Shown: positions 45,360 through 57,440 of the stretch, one piece after another
Layout: every line of letters starts with the position of its first letter
How positions within the stretch are numbered: the first letter of the stretch is position 1
Source of the DNA: Arabidopsis thaliana
Taxonomy: Eukaryota > Streptophyta > Magnoliopsida > Brassicales > Brassicaceae
DNA: 64,000 bases
Reading direction: 5' to 3'
Assembly (NCBI RefSeq): GCF_000001735.4
Contig: NC_003071.7
Coordinates: 4,085,151-4,149,150 of the forward strand
Notes under the pieces: model-generated
What the model was told of the DNA's origin: nothing
Database searches by the model: none
The model's input: the letters and a program-made list of their open reading frames with translations, nothing else
Translations under genes and position numbers: made by a program

Positions 45360-45780
45360 CTTCTCAAACCTTTGATGGTGTAGCCAAAGTCCGTATGAGT
45401 CTTTGGCTTTGGCCGATTGGTTGGAAGGTAAGGATAGCGTGATTGGCCGATTGGTTGGAAGGTAAGGATAGCATGATTGGTTGGAAGGTAAACAACCAGA
45501 GCTTGAATCCGTCTTCACTGACACCGTTGATTTTGATTAAGCTGCAGAGCCTATCAAATTCATCCAAGTGGTCGAGTGGGTATTCCATAGGCAGACCATG
45601 TAACTTGTTTCCCTGAATCATCGAGATGAGACCACTCTTAATCTCGAAGATGTGTTTTGGACAGCAGGAGGTGCAATTCCTTTCCACTGACGGTGATTCC
45701 TTGGTGCATCTCTAGCACCAATGTTTGCGGGTCCACTTTGTTGATTTTGTTCATCAGCCATTTCGAGTGGTTGGTGGTGC
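45360..45780 (-). pseudogene. Inner Athila gag fragment
   Basis: Minus-strand pieces from about 45763 read [18 protein letters not shown]-like sequence in another frame, then [20 protein letters not shown] and [20 protein letters not shown], closely matching the gag at 39384. It breaks off at about 45480 after the DGFKLWLF-type core, where a short ATTGGTTGGAAGGTAA repeat begins (45413-45490). Confidence 0.75.
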
Positions 45781-46015
45781 ACAAGGTTGACTGTGTTTCT
45801 CCGTTCCAGTAGTTCGCGAGCAATGCAGTCGATATTATCATTGTAAATGAGGTTCTGGTTGCCGTTTGATCAAGTTTGCATACAGTAGAGGTGTACCTGG
45901 ATCAAGAAAAACACACAGTTAGTAATTGAAATAAAAATTGAAAAAGAACTTGATCTAAGCAAGTCTGAAATCTTAAATGTAACAAACAAACACCCAATTG
46001 GCAACTTCACTAAAT

Positions 46016-47269
46016 TGATAATAGGTTTTTAAGATAGTTAATCCTAAATCACTATCATGTCATTGTAGTACTGAAGGTTGTCAATCCAAATGGGTGTGAT
46101 GCTAGCAATCAAGATGCAATCAGAGTTCACATAGTCAAGCCAAGCAAAAACAGATTTGAGTTTCTAGTAGTCTTAAGTTAACATGCAGAAAACAGATATT
46201 CAAGCAGAACAATCAAAACACTCGACCAACACAGCTTGTTACCAAGCACTGGGTGTGGTCGAGTGACAAGTCGAGTAACAAGCAGAAACTGTAACAAAGA
46301 TACTCGACTGCACAGTCAGTTACAAGACAACTGGGTGTGGTCGAGTATATTAGTGATAATAGGTATGAAATGCAAAAGCTAAGCAATGAGTAATAAGAAC
46401 AAGTGAACAATAGGAGTGTAAGCAAAGAAATCAATTGGATGAGAAATTCCCGAGGATGAGGTAATCGAGTAGTTAGTTTCCTCAATCTACAGGTGATTGA
46501 CATGCTCAATAAACTATCTCTAGACAACAAATTCGATAACCAAATTTAAGTGCCACCTCAATATAGACCCTCAAGTTAAACTAGTCCCAAACTCAATCAC
46601 CATTGACGAGAGATAACCTAACAGGCATTATGAATCAACAAGTTAAAGCTAAAACGCTCCCTGTAAACAATACCTTAGTACAGAGCCACGAATCTCTGGA
46701 ATTAGTGGCTCAGACATTTTGTCGAACACCTTTTGTGTGCAGAAATGTCTGGGCTCAAATTCGAGTGGTGAATGAAGGTGGACTCGACTTGGTGGCAGAG
46801 TGATTGATCGAGTGATAATGGATGGTGGTACACGACCATGTAGTCGAGTGAGCAATCGAGCGATGGTGATGGTGATGCTCGATCATGGAGTCGAGTAGTG
46901 GTGAAAATTGGTGAAGGCATTTACTCGACCTGGGGGTCGAGTGCTGTTGAGAAGTGGTGAAGTCCTCTACTCGACCAGGGGGTCGAGTGGTGAGTTGTAG
47001 ATGTTGTGGCCGAGTATTTCAGGAAGTCAAGGATGATGGTACTCGAGCTCGTGGTCGAGTATGTTGATTTGATCAGGCCCACTTCTTCCAATTAGCTCAC
47101 CAGCAGCTCCAAATCACTTGAAAACAACACATATATGCAATATGCATGCAAAACTATCCTAAACGTGCAAAGTGATGACAAATGATGCGAAATGGTATGA
47201 AACAGTGGTGATATGATGCTAAAGTGATGAGAAATGGATGCTTAATACAAGTAAAATGCAGACTTATCA
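46016..47269 (-). repeat. Athila 5' LTR of the inner element, internally deleted
   Basis: 1254 bp, TGATAATAGG to GACTTATCA. Compared with 39520-41285 about 530 bases are missing at the junction GGGCTCAAATTCGAGTGG (near 46755). Confidence 0.85.
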
Positions 47270-47432
47270 GAGGTCGAGTAAAGCTGGTGATTCATAGTAC
47301 CTGAATCATAACAGACAAACAGAAAAAGCACATAGTTAGTAACTTTGAATGAAAATTAAAAAGCAATTAATCTTAAATATTCTGGAATCTCAAATATAGC
47401 TAACAAGCACCCAAATGGCAACAACGCCAAAT

Positions 47433-48911
47433 TGATAATAGGTTTTTACGATCAATTAATACTAAAATACTATCCTGTCGTTGTAGTATTTTAGGTGTCA
47501 TCCATTTTAGGTGTGATGCAAACAAATGAGATGTGATCAGAAGTAACTAAGTCAAGCCAAGCAATTATAGATTTTGGAGTATCTAACAGTCCTAAATGAA
47601 AATGCATGAAACAGAATCACAAAACACTCGACCACAATTGGCTGATGCCAGTAACAGGGTGTGGTCAAGTAAGTAGTCGAGTAAAATACAGAAAATGTAG
47701 CAATTATACTCGATTGCACATTTTGTTGCCAGACACTGGGTGTGGTCGAGTAAGTTCGTGATAACAGGTAAAACAAACGTGAAAACTAAACAATATGAGA
47801 TGAGAACGATTAATCAATAGCAATGAAACAGAAAAATCAAATAGACGAGAAATACCTAAGGATGGGGTAATCAAATGGGGTGGTCTCCTTAGCCTATTAA
47901 GATGGTTAACAGGCACAATCAAGCTATCTCTAGGCAACAGGTTCAACAACAGAGTTAATTCACTCTCATGATAGAAATTCTCAAGCAAAGCTAGCCCAGA
48001 CTAATTCCCATTAACGGAATCTAACTATGCAGGCAATAAGAACCAACTGTTAAAGTCAATGAACGCTCTAAACGGCCAATCCATTGGGATAGAGACGAAT
48101 ATCTCAGGAACTAGTGGATCAAGCATTCCATCGAACACCTTCTGGGTGCGGGAATGCTTCGGATAGAATTCATGTTGATTAGACTTAAGCAAAAAACTGG
48201 ATGTAAACTGGATGTCTCAAGAAACCCTCAAAGACCTCTTTATACAAAAAGAATTAAAATGATAGAAGATCGGCCGGGAACACAATCGACCGGTCCATAG
48301 AGTGATAACGGGCCAAGTTGGGCCTTGCGATCGAGTAAAGCTCTGGACCGCATCCAAACACTTCTTCTTCTCCTCTTCTCTTCCTTATGCTCAGCTTGTC
48401 TGGTTGAGTGCGGATTTGAGAAGACTTTGAAGATGCGATTGAGTGCTTGGTCGAGTGATGATACTGGGTGGTGACTGATGACACTCGACCAGGGGGTCAA
48501 GTGTGGTGATCGAGTGGTGGTCAGGTGGTGTGAAAAAGTGTTACTCGACCAGGTGGTCGAGTGGTGTCATCGAGTGGGCTAGACTGTGGTTACTCGACCA
48601 TGGGGTCGAGTATATTGTAAGAACGACTTATATGTTACTCGACCTAGGGGTCGAGTATTGTGATGCATGTACTCGACCACGGGGTCAAGTATGTGGCTTC
48701 TGATTCCGGCTCGCTTCTTCCAATTTGCTCGCCAACAGCTCCACATCACGTAAAAACAACTCTGAAATGCAATATGTATGCAAAGCTATCCTAATCTTGC
48801 AAAGTATGCAAGAATGATGAAAAATGATATGAAATAGTGATGAATGCTATGAAACTAGACTCAACACGACGATGAATGAATGCAGAAAACATGCAAATTA
48901 TTGACATATCA
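47433..48911 (-). repeat. Athila 5' LTR of the outer element
   Basis: TGATAATAGGTTTTTACG to GACATATCA, 1479 bp. It is clearly diverged from the two inner LTRs but keeps the same plan and the TCGA palindromes (48430-48695). Confidence 0.8.
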
Positions 48912-49860
48912 GTCATCGTTGGTTGTATAATTTTGTTCCTTGTCCAAAATCATTCATTATCAGAGTTGAGTGCGTGACCATGAGCTTATCTAAGCGATTG
49001 GATTTATGTAGTTGTTTGTTGTGATATCTAGGCAGGATTTTTATAGATCCATATTTATTTCTTGGGATGGTTGTGTAAGTGAGTTAATGTTCATTGGGTT
49101 GTTTGATTCATAATTATGTAATTTTTGATCTGGTTGTGTGTATAGCTCGTAGATGGGAGGATCGCCTCACTAAGTATTTATTAAAATATGTATGCATCTC
49201 TTTCTTGGTGCAGGTATAGACAAACTGTGACGTGGAATCATGGCGAGGAGAGGATGATGATCAAAGTCTCGGTTTTCGTGGTCATTGTGGGTCGAATTTT
49301 ATGATTTATTTATGAATAAATGCAGAATTGATAATTGCATTGTTATCGATAATTTGCTGGTTTGTTTTAATAAATCTCGACTTTTAAATTATAGTTTAGA
49401 AATGGTTAAGATTTATTTTTAGTAACTTATTTTTGGAAAGTTGTTGTAGTTTATTTGTTGAATAAGTTTTGCTGAATTTGGTGGTTTACTTTGATATTGA
49501 AATTAATTGATTGTGGAAATTATTAAATTATTTATGAGAATATTTTTTTTTTTTTTTTGAAAACGGGTCGGATTGTTTCAATTAGTATATGTAAAGGGTT
49601 TAGAAATCTTCTCTGGAAATCCAAAGTTGATGAATCTTCATCCTTTAACAAATAGAGAATAGAGAAGAGAAGAAGAGAAAAGATAAACAAACATAGTAAG
49701 ATGGACGACGACTTGAGAGCTTGATTCGATGAGGTAGAATTCCAATGGAGCTGAGAGTCTCGACTCAAGAGGAGGGCAAGGGAGGCGCAGGAGGCTGCCA
49801 AATTTCGTGGGTCTCTTTAGGGTTTACCCTAAACTTAGTATTTTAGGCCTTCATTGGGTT
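48912..49860. repeat. Retroelement remnants, unassigned
   Basis: 48912-49540 looks like part of a gypsy LTR (CTTTCTTGGTGCAGGTAT, AATAAATCTCGACTTTT), but only one copy is seen. 49543-49559 is a run of T; read on the minus strand, 49860-49560 is followed by a poly(A), and a short frame (MAASCASLALLLSRDSQL) precedes it. A second LINE-type retrocopy is possible but no target duplication was found. 49861-50198 contains a stretch of higher GC with no recognised gene. Confidence 0.3.
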
Positions 49861-50198
49861 AAAGGGTAGAAAGAGGGATTGAAGTCCGCGGCAAGACGAG
49901 GGGAAGGAGTGGTTATGCGCCCTAGTGGTCGGTGGAAAACTCGAGGAGACGCCCAGGTTCAAGTCTCCATGGTCGGCGGTTTTAGATTGATTATTTCCAA
50001 ACCGCGATTCTGGAACATGTCTTCACTCTTCGGGCCATCACTTCTAAACGGCTTGATGGATTGTTTCAATAAGACTTCGACGTTAATCTTGACTCTTCTA
50101 GCTTTCCAATGACACTGGGATACCTTGATGCCGTGATCGGAAAGACTTTGGCTTGATGCCAAACACCTTAAGCACAGAAACTGTTCTCAAACGGAATT

Positions 50199-51967
50199 TG
50201 ATCAACTACTACTCATTTTTGCTTGAAAACTCATAATTCTTCCTTGAACCTTAAATATTTGAAATATGTCTCATAACACTGTATTCTACTCATTTTATGC
50301 ATGTATTTATCATCATTTAGCTATGCATTTGCTCATTGTATCATATCATTTTGCACCATTTTAGCTTATTTTGCTCACTTAGGTTTCTAGGATCATTTTG
50401 CATACATATTGCATGTTTTGGTGTGTTTTCAGGTGCAGAAGGAGATTACATGGAGTTTACTCAACCCTCTACCCTATTCCCCTAGAGGAGAAGCACTAGA
50501 GCAGTTACTCAACCAGTTATTCATTGCCCCAGAGGGGAACCAGAGGATTCTATTGGCCCATAGGGGAAGCAACAGAGCAGCTACTCGACAATTTATTCAT
50601 AGCCCCAGAGGGGAACCAGAGGAGAAGCAGTTATTCTATTGCCTTAGAGGGGAACCAGAGGAAGCAGCAGACAATCACTCGACCCTCTACTCGACATTTC
50701 ACTCGATCAAGGCGAACGGATTCTACCTAACTTGTTGATCGATCAAAGCGCATTCAGATTCTCCTCATTTCCCCACTCAACCAGACAGCTGGGCATAAGA
50801 AGAGAAGTGGAAGAAGCAACTACTCGACCAATTGATCACTCTGAGCATAGAGGCAAAGGTGTAGTCTTTGTAGCACCCTGATACTTGTTCCCCAAGGTCG
50901 AGTATTCATCCAAACCGCCTCAAGTCTCTTGTCTTCTAGTGAATTGTTTTCGAGATTTTAGTATAAATATGTCACTTTGGGGTTTTTCCAAGGAACAAAT
51001 CATTTATTCTGTAGTTTTTCTTTGTGTTTTAGAATCTTGAAACCTTAATTACTCTTAATCTATTTCGTTTATGCATTTAGTTCTTTGAGTAAAGTTGTTT
51101 ATCTTGTTTAGATATACATTTTGATATGTTTAGAGTAATTTATGGGTTTGTGTTCTAGATTATGTTGCTTGAGTAGTGATTAGGGTTCTTGAGTATGGAT
51201 TAGATTAGGGTAATATCTAGGTTAGTCTAGTGGTTAAGATTAGGTTAGATCCCTTCTGGATTCGTTGGCCCTAATGCATATTTAGCTCAGTTAAGTTTGG
51301 AATTCGACCCAAGGTATTCCAGCGTCCAAAAGACGTTCAAATGGATATCTGATCTACAAATTCCAGAGATTTGTAGACTCTAGCCCAAGAGATTGGGTGT
51401 TTATGTTGCTTAAAGCCTGCTTTGCTATGTTTCATCAACGAGAGTTGAGATTAGAAAGTGGTAAAGTTATGAGGATCAATGATACGAGAGTGAATTGGTC
51501 TTGTTTTGAATCTATCGTCTAGAGTATTTGCATTTCGCCTGTTGGCCACCTGATGAACCCTAGAGTTGCCCTTATTAATGAATCCATCCTTAGGAATTCT
51601 ATTCTTCTTAGATTTATTTGTATCCACCCCTTGATTACACTTTTATTTACCTGTTATTTCATCCCCTTGTTAAGTCATCTATTACTGCATTTTAGTACTT
51701 GAACATGTTGCTTTTTGTGTTCTACTCGACCCTATGATCGAGTAGGACACTTTAGTTCTCATTTTTATTGTTTGAAACTTGGTTAGGATTTGTACTAGAA
51801 ACCCACCATCATTATATCTAGCTTGACTTAGTTGCTTCTGTACACATCTTGATTGCTAGTAATAACAGTGGACTGGATTGACACCCCCTATAGCTGCATC
51901 GACATGTTTGTGTTTAAGAGGAAATTGAACATCACCTAACTAGGTGTTAAAAAAAACCTAGTTATCA
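50199..51967 (+). repeat. Athila-like LTR, opposite orientation
   Basis: TGATCAACTAC to CTAGTTATCA, 1769 bp, almost the same length as the full Athila LTR at 39520. It contains matching landmarks in the same order when that LTR is reverse-complemented: TTTTGCATACATATTGCATG, TACTCGACC motifs, GTATAAATATGT (a likely TATA box near 50961), CAGAGATTTGTAGACTCTAG-like sequence and AGGAATTCTATTC. Flanking 5-mers do not match (GAATT, ATGTC), so it may be part of a larger broken element. Confidence 0.55.
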
Positions 51968-52059
51968 ATGTCTTGAAGTGTCCATTCACTCCTGATTCCT
52001 CCATGGAAAACCTAATAAAAACATAGTAAAAGTGGGCTAAAATACGATGTTATCTGATC

Positions 52060-54104
52060 TCTTTCTTTGAGGGAGTAAACTTAGGGATAATTTGAGCTAT
52101 ATCACTTTCCCAACAAGTGAGTATAGGAAAAGCTTGCAGAGATGATAGTCTTCTGAAACTCCGGGTTTGATTAGTTCACCTGAGTATTTAAACCAGACCT
52201 CTATGTATCTAATTACTTAGGCCCATCTATGATAGTTTCAGTAAATAGCGTCCTCTCAAATCGTACCTATCAACTTAAGATTAAGTTCTAATTAGATATC
52301 TATAACTCATTAAGAACAATCAAGAAGAGGAATTCTAAAAGTAATCCTAATGATATGAGTCAAATTGCCTATAGTCTACTGCCTCGAATAAGAGATCAAT
52401 TGTAGTACTTTAGGGTCAAATTCCTTTAAGTTCAATTGTTCACTGAATAAGTAAAAGTCTCGAGAACAAAATCAATAATAGAAAAATATAAAAGAAACAA
52501 GTAAGCAGAGCAGATTGGTTTTAAATTCAGATGATTAAAGCATCAGGTTTAGGGAAATTCTCAGGAAATAGACAAACAATGGATCTAGCTATGATTAAGA
52601 TTGTTATTGAACCATTCTAGAACTCAAAAAAAATAAACTATGGCCAACCAGCTCTAGCCGTATTGACTAACTATGCCTAGCAATAAAAATTCCAATCCTA
52701 GTTAGAAATCTCTATTACTAAACATGCATTATAATCAGGTTTGATAAGTTCACCTAATAGCTAAACCATACATATGTGTATCTAGCTATTAGGCCCATCT
52801 ATAGTAGTTCAGGTATCAGTGCCCTCTCGAATGCTACCTATACCTAAGATCAAGTTCTAGTTAGCTACTCTAGAATTAGCAGTAAAACCAATTAATACGA
52901 AGAACTATGTAGATAATTCTAACAGTTTTAAAGATCTACTAATTCATCTAAATCCCCAGTGAGAAACCCTAAACCTAAACCTAACAAGTAGATTACTCAT
53001 GTTTGAATAAGAAAGCATAAAGAAATCAAAAAGAGAATATAGTTTAGAAAAGATCTTCTCTCTATATGTTTTTGAAATCTCTGGAACTCTCCACAAACCT
53101 CAGAGAATTGCAGAGTAAAAGTAGAAGTATCAAAATTTAGGTCTAAACAATGACCATAAAAACTATTTATTAAGTCTTCAAAAATGTGGAGGGGCTCCTA
53201 ATGCGATTAGAAAAGTCTTCTCGGCAAAACTGCCATTCTTAAATCTTTAAGCCGTCTTGGACTTTTGTTGGACCACGAACGGTGTCGGTCGACACTCTTG
53301 ATTTGTGAACACTAAGCTAAGCCATCTTTATATTATTTGAATTCGTCATTTAGCTTAGCTTCTTCAGATTTTGCTTTAAAATGCTTCCTTATTTCAAAAC
53401 TTGTCCCGGTCCTCGAAATACCTGAAAAGACTCTAGAAATAATATAAAGATTCTAAAACCTATGCCTAAATCATACAAAAACTGGTGAAAATCGCGGTAT
53501 ATCACCTAACAGTTTATCAATTCACTAATTCATCTAAATCCCTAATGAGAAACCCTATACCGAACAAGTAGATTACTCAGACATGATCATAGAAACACCA
53601 ATCATGTTTGAATAAGATTGCATAACAAAATCAAAAGGAGAATAGAGTTTCAAAAAGATCTTCTCTCTATAGGGTTTTGAAATCTCTTAAGAACTCTCCA
53701 CAAACCTTAGGGAATTGCAGAGCAAAGTAACTAAAACTTAGAATCTAGGGAGTTGTAAAACATGTAAAAATAGTTAGGTCTAAACAATGACCTTGAAAAT
53801 CTATATATAATGTCTAAAAAACGTGTAGGGAAGTATTTTGGGGTATATTCTGGAGACTTCAATTCTTCAAACCGTCAGAATTAGGCTGAGCTGTGAATGG
53901 TGTCGACGGACACCCGTTCAGATTCCAAATTTGTATTTTAGCTTATTTTCCTTTGTTTTCGCTCCAAAATGCTCAATATTCTTCAAAAGTATCCAAAAGT
54001 GTAAAAAACAGAAGAAGACTAGATAAGACTCGACAAATAACAAAAAAGACTCTAAAAACTATACCCATATTATACCTAAAATCGGTAAAAATCCAGGTAT
54101 ATCA
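52060..54104 (-). repeat. Tandem fragments of another LTR family
   Basis: Two right edges with minus-strand TGATATACC (53504 and 54104) each follow CCTAAATC/ACCTAAAATC and GGTGAAAATC/GGTAAAAATC. The pieces before them repeat ATTCATCTAAATCC, AGAAACCCTA and AACAAGTAGATTACTCA. An earlier pair (52150-52310, 52735-52870) repeats TAGGCCCATCTAT and CCTATAC/CTATCAAC strings. They look like partial LTR copies of a gypsy family, all on the minus strand. No internal coding region is seen. Confidence 0.4.
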
Positions 54105-54280
54105 TTTATTCCACTTGTTCATGATCTGATAACACTTTTATTCAGATTCTATATAGTTTTTTTATATTGATTATAGCAAACGATTTTGTTCTTAACTAAA
54201 CCATAAGTTGGTGTTTTGTTTTCTACAACAAGAAGATATTAGTTTATGTTTAAACAATAACAAGAAACAATACATTTTTA

Positions 54281-56245
54281 ACCCTCAAAGTGTCAACAGG
54301 TAGCATTTTTAACCTCGAAAGAATTTCAATAACACTATAAACCACCAAGATAATTTAACTAACACTTTAAACTTCCAAACTCTTATTTGCACTTCCATAA
54401 AAATGATGGTAAAATAATTTATGTCTGTTTGATAAAAATTTATTCAATTTAATTTTAATTTTAATTAATTTCATAATTTATTATTCCTTCTATTTCATAC
54501 TATATGATATTTTAAACTTTTTTGTTTCACAATATATGATGTTTTGAAAACAGAATTTAAGTTTAAAAGTAATGGGTTCGTTATTGATTCATTTTTAAAA
54601 GTAAGTAACCTTATCGACAAACGGACAAATTTGTGGAATATAGATCTCTTACAAGAGATCTTTAATCCAAAAATATCCCGCTGATAAGTTTCATGCATGT
54701 GGGTGCACCCAACAAAGAGGATACTTTAGGTAGTCATTTTACAAAATCCGGAAAATATAATGTCAAATCTGGATATCATACTTCTCGGATAGAACATATG
54801 GATGCAACTTTATCTTTTATTGGTCCGGAGATCAAAATACTAAAAGCATAAACTTCGAAAGTGCAATGTTCGCCTAAGTTACGCCACTTTTTATGGCAAA
54901 TTTTAGCAGGATGTGTGCCAGTGACACAAAATTTATGGAATAGAGGCATAAATTGTGATAGAGGTTGCGCAAGATGTGGCGCCACATAGGAAACAATTAA
55001 TCATACACTCTTTCAGTGTCACCCAGCTCGACAGATTTGGGCGCTTTCACAGATTCCCACGGCTATAAGAATTTTTCCCTCAGATTCTAGTTATGTGAAT
55101 CTGGATCATTTATTTTGGAGGCCAACTTTTAGCAATTGATTCATTTTCATACCCATGAAAAGATTTTAGCAATTGGTACATTTGGAAAGCATGAGATGAA
55201 AAGATTTTTTATAATGTGGATAATGATCCACTCTAGATATTATGTTTAGCAGAACAAGAGGCACAATCGTGGAAATTAGCTCAAGTTGAGCTTCATACTG
55301 AAAATCTGGTCTCTTTTTTGGAAACACGAACTCTTGTGAGAAATATCTCAAGGGATATTACGTATGCAGGACTTCGTTGTTTTGTAAATGGATCTTGGAA
55401 AGAGATTGATAAGTTTTTAGGATTAAGATGGTTTTGTACATCATCAAATGAAGAAACATGAAGCATGGGCGCTGCTAACCCTGTAAAAGTCTCTCCCCAC
55501 TCCATACAAAAGTTGAAGCCCTTCTTTGGGCAATGAAGTGTATGATTGGTCGAGAAAACCAAGATGTACCATTTTTTACAGATTGTTCCGACCCGGTGAA
55601 GATGATGTCTTTCCCAACCGAATGGACAGCATCTTCAGAAAACCAAGATGAACTCATTTTTCAGAGCGACAAAGATGAGTTCACAAATTTGTCGATGCGC
55701 AAATATAAACCGGATAATTCGGTACGGAAAGTCTGTTCCGAAAAGCATCACTCACTTATGTAAACAACATACCATAAAAATGGCTATTTTGAGCTCTAAA
55801 TTAAAGAGGATGACAAAAAAAAAACAATTCAAGTTTCTATGTAAAATATTAAATTAAACAATTTTCAACTATTAGTATTTTACAGTAAGTTATATTATTG
55901 GTCAAATTATTTTTAAAAGAGATTAATTTTTGTTTTTAATGTAATAAACTCAAAATTAATTAATTTCTTAAATTTGTTATTTTTATCAAAAAAATCAAAT
56001 ATTCCGAAAAGAAGAGTATTTATGAATGTAAAAAATCTCGTAGCAGATTTTTCCGCTACGATGAATGATACATTTTTTTGGCTAAGCGTCGACATTCTTT
56101 GATTGTTATAATGTAGAATATTTTTTGGAAAAAGAAAATCTTGTTTGGAGATTTAAAGTGTTAATAAAATTATTTTTTAATGTTTAAAGTATTATCCAAT
56201 AATATTTTAAGGCTTAAAAATGTGAATTTACCTCTTGAAATTCAT
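54281..56245. mobile_element. Inverted-repeat element containing a LINE remnant
   Basis: 54281-54390 and 56135-56245 are diverged inverted copies: TTTTTAACC, ATTTAACTAACACTTTAAAC and CTCCAAAC-type strings on the left reappear reverse-complemented on the right. Roughly 110 bases each. The space between is mostly a LINE fragment plus AT-rich DNA. The transposon class and target duplication are not clear. Confidence 0.4.
54650..55780 (+). pseudogene. LINE reverse transcriptase C-terminus and RNase H
   Basis: In shifting frames: GKYNVKSGYHTSRIEH (about 54755), KLRHFLWQILAGCVPVTQNL and RGINCDRGCARCGAT (zf-RVT domain, about 54870-54990), NHTLFQCHPARQIWALSQIP (to about 55060), then the RNase H domain: LRCFVNGSWKEIDKF (about 55375), ALLWAMKCMIGRENQ (about 55520) and PFFTDCSDPVKMMSFPTEW (about 55575), ending near HHSLM at 55763. 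These are the 3' domains of plant L1-type LINEs. At least six breaks make it non-functional. Confidence 0.85.
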
Positions 56246-57165
56246 ATACGTATATATGATTTTTATTTCATAACACGTTGCAGTTGATAAATTTAAAAGA
56301 CAAAGTTACGCTTTAGACCAGCGAGAGTTTTGCAAACAATTGAGGGTTGAATAAAAAATATTCATTAACCTCTTGAAGTTGTTTAAAAAGGTAAAATCTA
56401 GTATCAAATAAATATGAATCATTAAGACCTTGTTAAAATATTCGATAAAGCCCAAGATCTCGTTGTTCTTTAATCCTAGATTGCACATAACATCCAATCC
56501 TTTCTCCACCAATAAATCATTATCTCAAAAATAAATAATATGAAAGCATTACAAATAATGTGGATCGACCCAAGAACCTACTTCGCTACTACTTCCTCTA
56601 CATCATGAATATTCAAAATGTGGTCCAGCAACACATTATTAACTCATCAACCAAACAAAATTTGCTTCTCAATTATATGCTCCGTATATTTAGCTATCTT
56701 ATGAAAAGTTTTTGACCTTGATAAATTTGCAAAATCTAAATGATCGCAAAATAGAGAGATCCATCAAGGAAATGAATTCATAATTATATAATATATATCT
56801 TGACTAGACAGATCTACAGATCATCAATCTAAATAAGACAATCAACACAATCTCCCCATACCAATATTATTAAATTATACAAAATTTATAGATCCCATTT
56901 CAAAAACATTTTTGTATGTATTATATTCATAAACACCGATTAAACTCATAGACAGAAGTTAGGGTTTTTAAACAATGAATCATTTTTTTTTTTAAAGAAC
57001 TTATTTAGAGATTAGAATCTTGAATCTAGCTACAATATAGTTGGTAGTCATAAAAAATAACAAAGAGAACAAAACAAAAAACACGTAAACGAAAGATCTG
57101 TGATCAGATCTGATTATGGAATCAATCACGCTTTCATATATATGAACGAAATTTAGAAAATCATT

Positions 57166-57330
57166 TGACTCTGTCTGTATCTTCCCACAGCTTTATTGAA
57201 CCGCAAATCAATCGAGCAGAGATATGAAGAAAATCACTATTTTATGCGTAAGAGATATCAAAAGAAAAAAAAAAAAATCTGAAGAAGTTTTGCAGTTCAA
57301 GAAAGCTGTGGAAGAATACAGAGAGGGTCA
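57166..57330 (-). ncRNA. MIR396a: microRNA precursor MIR396a
   Basis: On the minus strand the mature miR396a-5p, TTCCACAGCTTTCTTGAACT plus a final G, lies at 57313-57293 and the star strand, GTTCAATAAAGCTGTGGGAA plus G, at 57201-57181. They pair as expected for a plant hairpin, and the lower stem continues (GACCCTCTCTGTATTC with GATACAGACAGAGTC). The loop is about 90 bases. From memory the whole precursor is close to Arabidopsis MIR396a. miR396 directs cutting of GRF growth-regulating factor mRNAs, limiting cell proliferation in leaves and roots. The final G of the 5p strand distinguishes 396a from 396b. No damage is visible. Confidence 0.97.
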
Positions 57331-57440
57331 TGTAGAGCAGACGAAACCCTAATTGTGGAAAGAGGGAGTGAGGGGCAAAAGCGTAATATAGAGAAAGAGG
57401 GAAGTTGAAGTTGTGAGAAGGAAGATGGTCGATAGAAAGA

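Larger units (their letters stand above)
39520..47269 (-). mobile_element. Inner Athila element, internally deleted
   Basis: 3' LTR 39520-41285, polypurine tract (minus AAGTTTGGGGGAGT, 41286-41300), Athila second ORF (42755-44149), gag fragment (45360-45770), 5' LTR 46016-47269. LTRs have TGATA...TATCA ends. The flanking five bases are GAGCT (39515-39519) and GAGGT (47270-47274), a target duplication with one mismatch. The whole pol gene is missing and a 1.1-kb inverted-repeat segment sits in its place. Confidence 0.8.
36430..48911 (-). mobile_element. Outer Athila-type gypsy element, truncated
   Basis: 5' LTR 47433-48911, primer site next to it (minus-strand TTTGGCGTTGTTGCCATT, an Athila-like variant), leader 47432-47270, interruption by another Athila (39520-47269), leader resuming at 39519 and gag starting at 39384. 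The leaders of the two elements can be aligned across the junction, which proves the nesting. The pol gene ends after the protease near 37137; RT, integrase and the 3' LTR are missing. Sequence to the left, down to about 36430, still has TACTCGA-type motifs of the family. Confidence 0.75.
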
